This document shows positions 5,009 through 5,195 of a stretch of 5,195 bases of DNA, in pieces. The stretch is from CAZMYO01 sp964570525 (GTDB lineage: Bacteria > Patescibacteriota > Patescibacteriia > Magasanikbacterales > GWA2-37-8). Positions within the stretch are counted from its first letter, which is position 1. Each line of letters starts with the position of its first letter. The stretch lies in contig CAZMYO010000060.1 of the NCBI GenBank assembly GCA_964570525.1, positions 1 through 5,195 of the forward strand, given 5' to 3'. Below the pieces are notes generated by a model. That model ran no database searches, was not told where the DNA came from, and saw only the letters and a program-made list of their open reading frames with translations. A program made the position numbers and the translations under genes.

Positions 5009-5195
5009 CTATATAAACTTTTCCTTTAAGTAGCTTTTCACCTCATCAATCTCAATCCGCTCCTGCTTCATGGTATCGCGGTCGCGCACCGTAACTTTTT
5101 TATCTTCAAGCGAATCAAAATCAACGGTAACGCAATACGGCGTGCCAATTTCATCCTGCCGGCGGTAGCGTTTGCCGATGGATTGCGTTTCGTCG
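5009..5195 (-). CDS. glyQS: Glycyl-tRNA synthetase, single-chain type, C-terminal end (5' part outside window)
   Basis: The last 61 residues of a protein enter from the right edge and end at TAG (5009-5011). They contain SIGKRYRRQDEIGTPYCVTVDFD followed by KKVTVRDRDTMKQERIEID, the typical end of the class II anticodon-binding domain in homodimeric (alpha2) glycyl-tRNA synthetase. That enzyme charges tRNA-Gly with glycine. The domain's RRQDEIGTP and VRDRDTMKQER stretches are highly conserved in this type and do not occur in the alpha/beta form. Only the tail is visible, so the catalytic motifs cannot be checked. The gene is first in the visible part of the likely operon, with 18 bp before the M16 peptidase start. 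The symbol could equally be written glyS. Confidence 0.92.
   Translation of the reverse strand, partial: DETQSIGKRYRRQDEIGTPYCVTVDFDSLEDKKVTVRDRDTMKQERIEIDEVKSYLKEKFI

Overview
The window looks like ordinary chromosome from a Patescibacteria/CPR organism, probably parcubacterial. This is inferred from protein style: the N-terminus of bL33, a DUF1189-type membrane protein, a short cytoplasmic M16 peptidase, single-chain glycyl-tRNA synthetase, tRNA genes without encoded CCA, tight packing, and start codons without a clear Shine-Dalgarno. A species cannot be named. Every supportable gene is on the minus strand, so transcription runs from the right edge to the left.

Reading in transcription order: (1) the last 61 codons of a single-chain glycyl-tRNA synthetase; (2) an M16 zinc peptidase with an intact HxxEH site; (3) triosephosphate isomerase (tpiA), 6 bp after the peptidase; (4) a membrane-anchored TPR protein, 26 bp after tpiA. 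These four have gaps of 6-26 bp and form a likely operon. (5) A 137-bp spacer with a strong hairpin and a copy of the 5' end of the next tRNA. (6) Three tRNA genes: Tyr(GTA), Thr(TGT) and Thr(GGT), with a 9-bp tandem repeat between the first two. (7) A small four-helix membrane protein of unknown function, with a fragment of tRNA-Thr(GGT) just before its start. (8) rpmG (ribosomal protein bL33), followed by a terminator-like hairpin. (9) A DUF1189-type membrane protein that runs off the left edge without a stop.

Most of the content is housekeeping: translation (GlyRS, three tRNAs, bL33), glycolysis (TpiA), and protein turnover or envelope functions (M16, TPR, membrane proteins). No defence system, CRISPR array, transposase or integrase is visible. 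The unusual part is the tRNA block at 1500-2000. Fragments of two different tRNA genes are duplicated at its two ends, a short minisatellite lies inside it, and one duplication brackets a 104-bp hairpin-bearing segment. This may be a scar of small mobile or recombining elements, but the sequence alone does not prove it. No gene-free stretch exceeds 300 bases.
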